From: HIMB114 sp052048155
GTDB lineage: Bacteria > Pseudomonadota > Alphaproteobacteria > Pelagibacterales > Pelagibacteraceae
Assembly: GCF_052048155.1 (NCBI RefSeq)
Contig: NZ_JBNAIK010000012.1
Span: 1 to 8,065, forward strand
DNA: 8,065 nucleotides
Reading direction: 5' to 3'
Positions 5,891 to 8,065 of the stretch are shown here, one piece after another; the stretch's first letter is position 1, and each line of letters begins with the position of its first letter. The notes under the pieces are model-generated. The model was not told the origin of the DNA, made no database searches, and saw nothing but the letters and a program-made list of their open reading frames with translations. Both the position numbers and the translations under genes were made by a program.

Positions 5891-6586
5891 ATGAAAATTG
5901 AGCCTAAACTAATACACGTTAAATTTCTCAAAAGATATAAAAGATTCTTTGCTGATGTAGTATTAAATAAAAAAAAAATAACTTCTCACTGTCCAAATTC
6001 TGGTTCAATGCTTGGTCTTCTAGATGAAAATAATGATGCATGGATCTCTAAAAGCGATAACCCAAATAGAAAACTCAAATATACTTTAGAAATTATTAAC
6101 GATAAAAAAAGTAATGTTGGTGTAAATACTCATAGAGCTAATAGAATAGTTGAGGAAGCTTTAGAAAATAAAAAAATTAAAGAACTTAAAAAGTTTACAT
6201 CAATTAAGAGAGAGGCAAAATTTTCTAAAGAAACAAGGTTTGATTTTTTTTTAGAAAACAAAAATCAAAAAGCTTTTTTAGAAGTAAAAAACGTTACTCT
6301 TTGTAGACAAAAAAATATATCTGAATTTCCAGATGCGGTTACAACAAGAGGAAAAAAGCATTTGGCTCATTTACAAGATGCTATAAAGCAAGGTTATGAA
6401 AGTTATTTGCTTTTCTTGATTCAAAGAGAAGATTCTAAATCCATAAGAATAGCTTCTGATATTGATCCGAATTATTTTGATGAAATAAAAAAAGCAAAAG
6501 AAAAAGGTGTTAAAATCATTGCCTATTCTTGCAAAGTTAAAGATAACGAAATAACAATAATTAAAAGTATCAAAGTTATAATTTAA
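5891..6586 (+). CDS. sfsA: SfsA family protein (putative DNA/RNA nuclease)
   Basis: Member of the SfsA family, first named for stimulating maltose metabolism in E. coli and described as DNA-binding; the fold suggests a nuclease. The 231 residues match the usual 230-240. Seen: RYKRFFADV (15-23), HCPNSGSMLGL (33-43), SDNPNRKLKYTLE (55-67), VGVNTHRANRIVEEAL (76-91), and the PD-(D/E)XK-like core Asp118 ... Glu131-Val-Lys133 (RFDFF, then LEVKNVTL), then FPDAVTTRGKKHL (146-158). All align with E. coli SfsA from the first residue, which supports this ATG although no ribosome binding site precedes it. The N-terminal region would be an OB-like nucleic-acid-binding domain. Its stop codon shares one base with the map start. 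Cellular role is not settled. Confidence 0.93.
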   Translation: MKIEPKLIHVKFLKRYKRFFADVVLNKKKITSHCPNSGSMLGLLDENNDAWISKSDNPNRKLKYTLEIINDKKSNVGVNTHRANRIVEEALENKKIKELKKFTSIKREAKFSKETRFDFFLENKNQKAFLEVKNVTLCRQKNISEFPDAVTTRGKKHLAHLQDAIKQGYESYLLFLIQREDSKSIRIASDIDPNYFDEIKKAKEKGVKIIAYSCKVKDNEITIIKSIKVII

Positions 6587-7338
6587 TGGCTAAGTTTAAT
6601 AAATATTACCCTGATGAATTTGAAAAATTAAGAAACGCTGGAAAAATATCATCGCAATGTTTAGATTTTATTTCTGATAAAATCAAACCTGGAATGAAAA
6701 CACAAGAGATTGATAATTTATGTGTTAATTTTCTAAAAAAACATAATGCAGTATCTGCACCGCTTTTTTACAGAGGTTTTCCCAAATCTATTTGCACCTC
6801 TGTTAATCATGTCGTTTGTCATGGAATACCATCAGAAAAAATTTTAAAAGAAGGTGATATAGTAAATGTTGATGTAACGTCTTTTGTTGATGGTTTTCAC
6901 GGTGATACTTCAAGAACTTATTGTGTTGGCAAAGTGTCTGTTAAAGCAAAAAATTTAGTTGAGATTACAAAGAAAGCTTTAGAACGATCTATCAAAATTT
7001 TAAAACCTGGGATTCATTTAGGTGATATTGGCTATGAAATTCAAAGTTTTGTTGAGAGCAATGGTTACTCGGTCGTTAGAGACTTTTGTGGACATGGAGT
7101 TGGAAGAAATTTTCATGAAGAACCCAATATTCTTCATTACGGAAAGAGAGGAACCGGTCCAAAATTAGAGGAGGGAATGGTTTTTACAATTGAGCCTATG
7201 ATAAATGCAGGAAAATATGAAACTAAGCTTTTAAATGATGGGTGGACCGCAGTAACAAAAGATAAATCTCTATCAGCACAATTCGAACACACTGTGGGTA
7301 TAACAAATAATGGGTATGAAATTTTTACCCTTTCATAA
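6586..7338 (+). CDS. map: Methionine aminopeptidase, type I
   Basis: Removes the initiator methionine from nascent proteins after deformylation; cytoplasmic, essential in most bacteria. The 250 residues are a compact type Ia form without an N-terminal extension. The metal ligands are all present: Asp96 (NVDVT), Asp107 (HGDTSRT), His170 (GHGVGR), Glu203 (TIEPM) and Glu234 (QFEHT). His79 (VCHGIP) and His177 (FHEEP) complete the active site. These are each one less than the recalled E. coli positions, apart from His79, which is identical. The ATG overlaps the sfsA stop as TAATG, pointing to translational coupling; no separate Shine-Dalgarno sequence is visible. purB begins 12 nt after the stop. 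Confidence 0.97.
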   Translation: MAKFNKYYPDEFEKLRNAGKISSQCLDFISDKIKPGMKTQEIDNLCVNFLKKHNAVSAPLFYRGFPKSICTSVNHVVCHGIPSEKILKEGDIVNVDVTSFVDGFHGDTSRTYCVGKVSVKAKNLVEITKKALERSIKILKPGIHLGDIGYEIQSFVESNGYSVVRDFCGHGVGRNFHEEPNILHYGKRGTGPKLEEGMVFTIEPMINAGKYETKLLNDGWTAVTKDKSLSAQFEHTVGITNNGYEIFTLS

Positions 7339-7350
7339 TACAATAGTTTA

Positions 7351-8065
7351 ATGATTCCACGATACTCAAGGCAAGAGGTGGCTCAAATTTGGGAGCCAAT
7401 GAATAAATTTAAGATTTGGCTAGATATTGAAATATATGCAGCACAAGCAATGGAAAAATATAAAATTATTCCAAGAGGAGTAGCTGCAAAAGTAAGAAAA
7501 AAATCAAAAATTAATATTAAAAGAATAGATGATATTGAAAAAAAGACCAAGCACGATGTAATTGCTTTTTTAACATCTATTGCGGAAAAAGTTGGCCCAG
7601 AGGCTAAATACCTCCATCAAGGAATGACATCATCTGATGTATTAGATACTTGCTTTAATTTGCAACTTAAACAAGCTGGAAAAATACTTATTCAAGATAT
7701 TGATAAACTTTTAAAAACATTAAAAGCTAAATCAAAGAAATACAAGAATACTATTACAATTGGTAGAAGTCATGGAATTCATGCTGAGCCTGTTACATTT
7801 GGTTTAAAACTCGCAACTTATTATGCGGAATTTAAAAGAAATAAAAAGAGATTAGAGCAAGCAATTGAGGAAATTTCAACATGTGCAATCTCTGGAGCTG
7901 TTGGAACATTTGCTCACATAGGGCCTAATATCGAAAAGTTTGTTGCAAAAAAACTTGGCTTAAAACCAGAGCCAATCTCTACACAAATAATTCCAAGAGA
8001 TAGGCACGCTCAATTTTTTAATACTCTAGCATTAATAGCTAGTTCAGCAGAAAGATTAGCAACTG
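7351..8065 (+). CDS. purB: Adenylosuccinate lyase, N-terminal part (runs off right edge)
   Basis: Acts twice in purine synthesis, cleaving SAICAR to AICAR and adenylosuccinate to AMP, each with release of fumarate; cytoplasmic homotetramer of the fumarase/aspartase superfamily. The 238 visible codons start MIPRYSRQEVAQIWEP, the usual opening of alphaproteobacterial PurB, which fixes the ATG at 7351. Seen: His68 in KHDV, HQGMTSSDVLDT (89-100) and the catalytic GRSHGIHAEP (138-147) with His141. These positions agree with those recalled for the B. subtilis enzyme. ISGAVGTFA (180-188) and the STQIIPRDRH segment (210-219) follow. The superfamily signature loop and C-terminal domain lie past the edge. 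It is 12 nt after map with no Shine-Dalgarno sequence, so it is probably read from the same transcript. Confidence 0.96.
   Translation, partial: MIPRYSRQEVAQIWEPMNKFKIWLDIEIYAAQAMEKYKIIPRGVAAKVRKKSKINIKRIDDIEKKTKHDVIAFLTSIAEKVGPEAKYLHQGMTSSDVLDTCFNLQLKQAGKILIQDIDKLLKTLKAKSKKYKNTITIGRSHGIHAEPVTFGLKLATYYAEFKRNKKRLEQAIEEISTCAISGAVGTFAHIGPNIEKFVAKKLGLKPEPISTQIIPRDRHAQFFNTLALIASSAERLAT

Noticed and set aside
7137..7343. 68-codon minus-strand open frame over the 3' end of map
   Set aside because: Antisense shadow of conserved map sequence, with no independent support.
1..8065. Mobile elements, CRISPR arrays, toxin-antitoxin pairs, phage genes or an unknown gene cluster
   Set aside because: No direct-repeat array, terminal inverted repeats, transposase or unfamiliar gene was seen. 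Almost all of the window is recognisable core genes.

Overview
The window is strongly AT-rich, with A/T-rich codon choice in every gene, almost no intergenic space, and housekeeping proteins of alphaproteobacterial type: ParE with the GGTDE N-terminus, PurB starting MIPRYSR, and a CinA-like/SfsA/Map cluster. Together these point to a streamlined marine alphaproteobacterium, most likely a member of the SAR11 clade (Pelagibacterales). That assignment is an inference from protein character, base composition and compaction. There was no database search.

Layout. Left part, minus strand: bdhA ((R)-3-hydroxybutyrate dehydrogenase), then tRNA-Leu(UAG), then the first 139 codons of tig (trigger factor), which runs off the left edge. 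A good sigma-70-type promoter lies just ahead of the tRNA. Only 12 nt separate the tRNA CCA end from the tig start, so the two are probably one transcript. Centre, plus strand: glnA (type I glutamine synthetase) diverges from bdhA across a 119-bp spacer. That spacer holds a perfect 18-bp palindrome and a second, longer dyad. glnA ends at a strong intrinsic terminator, followed by parE (topoisomerase IV subunit B). Right part: tRNA-Leu(UAA) on the minus strand converges on parE. Upstream of the tRNA on the same strand is a stand-alone CinA-N/MoCF-type protein. Its start codon abuts the start codon of the divergent sfsA as CAT|ATG with no base between. sfsA overlaps map (type I methionine aminopeptidase) by one base, and purB (adenylosuccinate lyase, cut by the right edge after 238 codons) follows 12 nt later. 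sfsA-map-purB looks like one operon.

Functional picture. This is mostly core metabolism and information processing: nascent-chain folding (Tig), N-terminal Met removal (Map), leucine decoding (two isoacceptors), chromosome decatenation (ParE), nitrogen assimilation (GlnA) and purine synthesis (PurB). Ketone-body oxidation (BdhA) is the one accessory-looking function. Every catalytic motif I looked for is intact. I see no mobile element, CRISPR array, toxin-antitoxin pair, phage gene or unfamiliar gene cluster, and no evidence of an undescribed system. The points most worth a second look are regulatory: the bdhA/glnA divergent control region, the tRNA-tig co-transcript, and the zero-gap divergent start codons.
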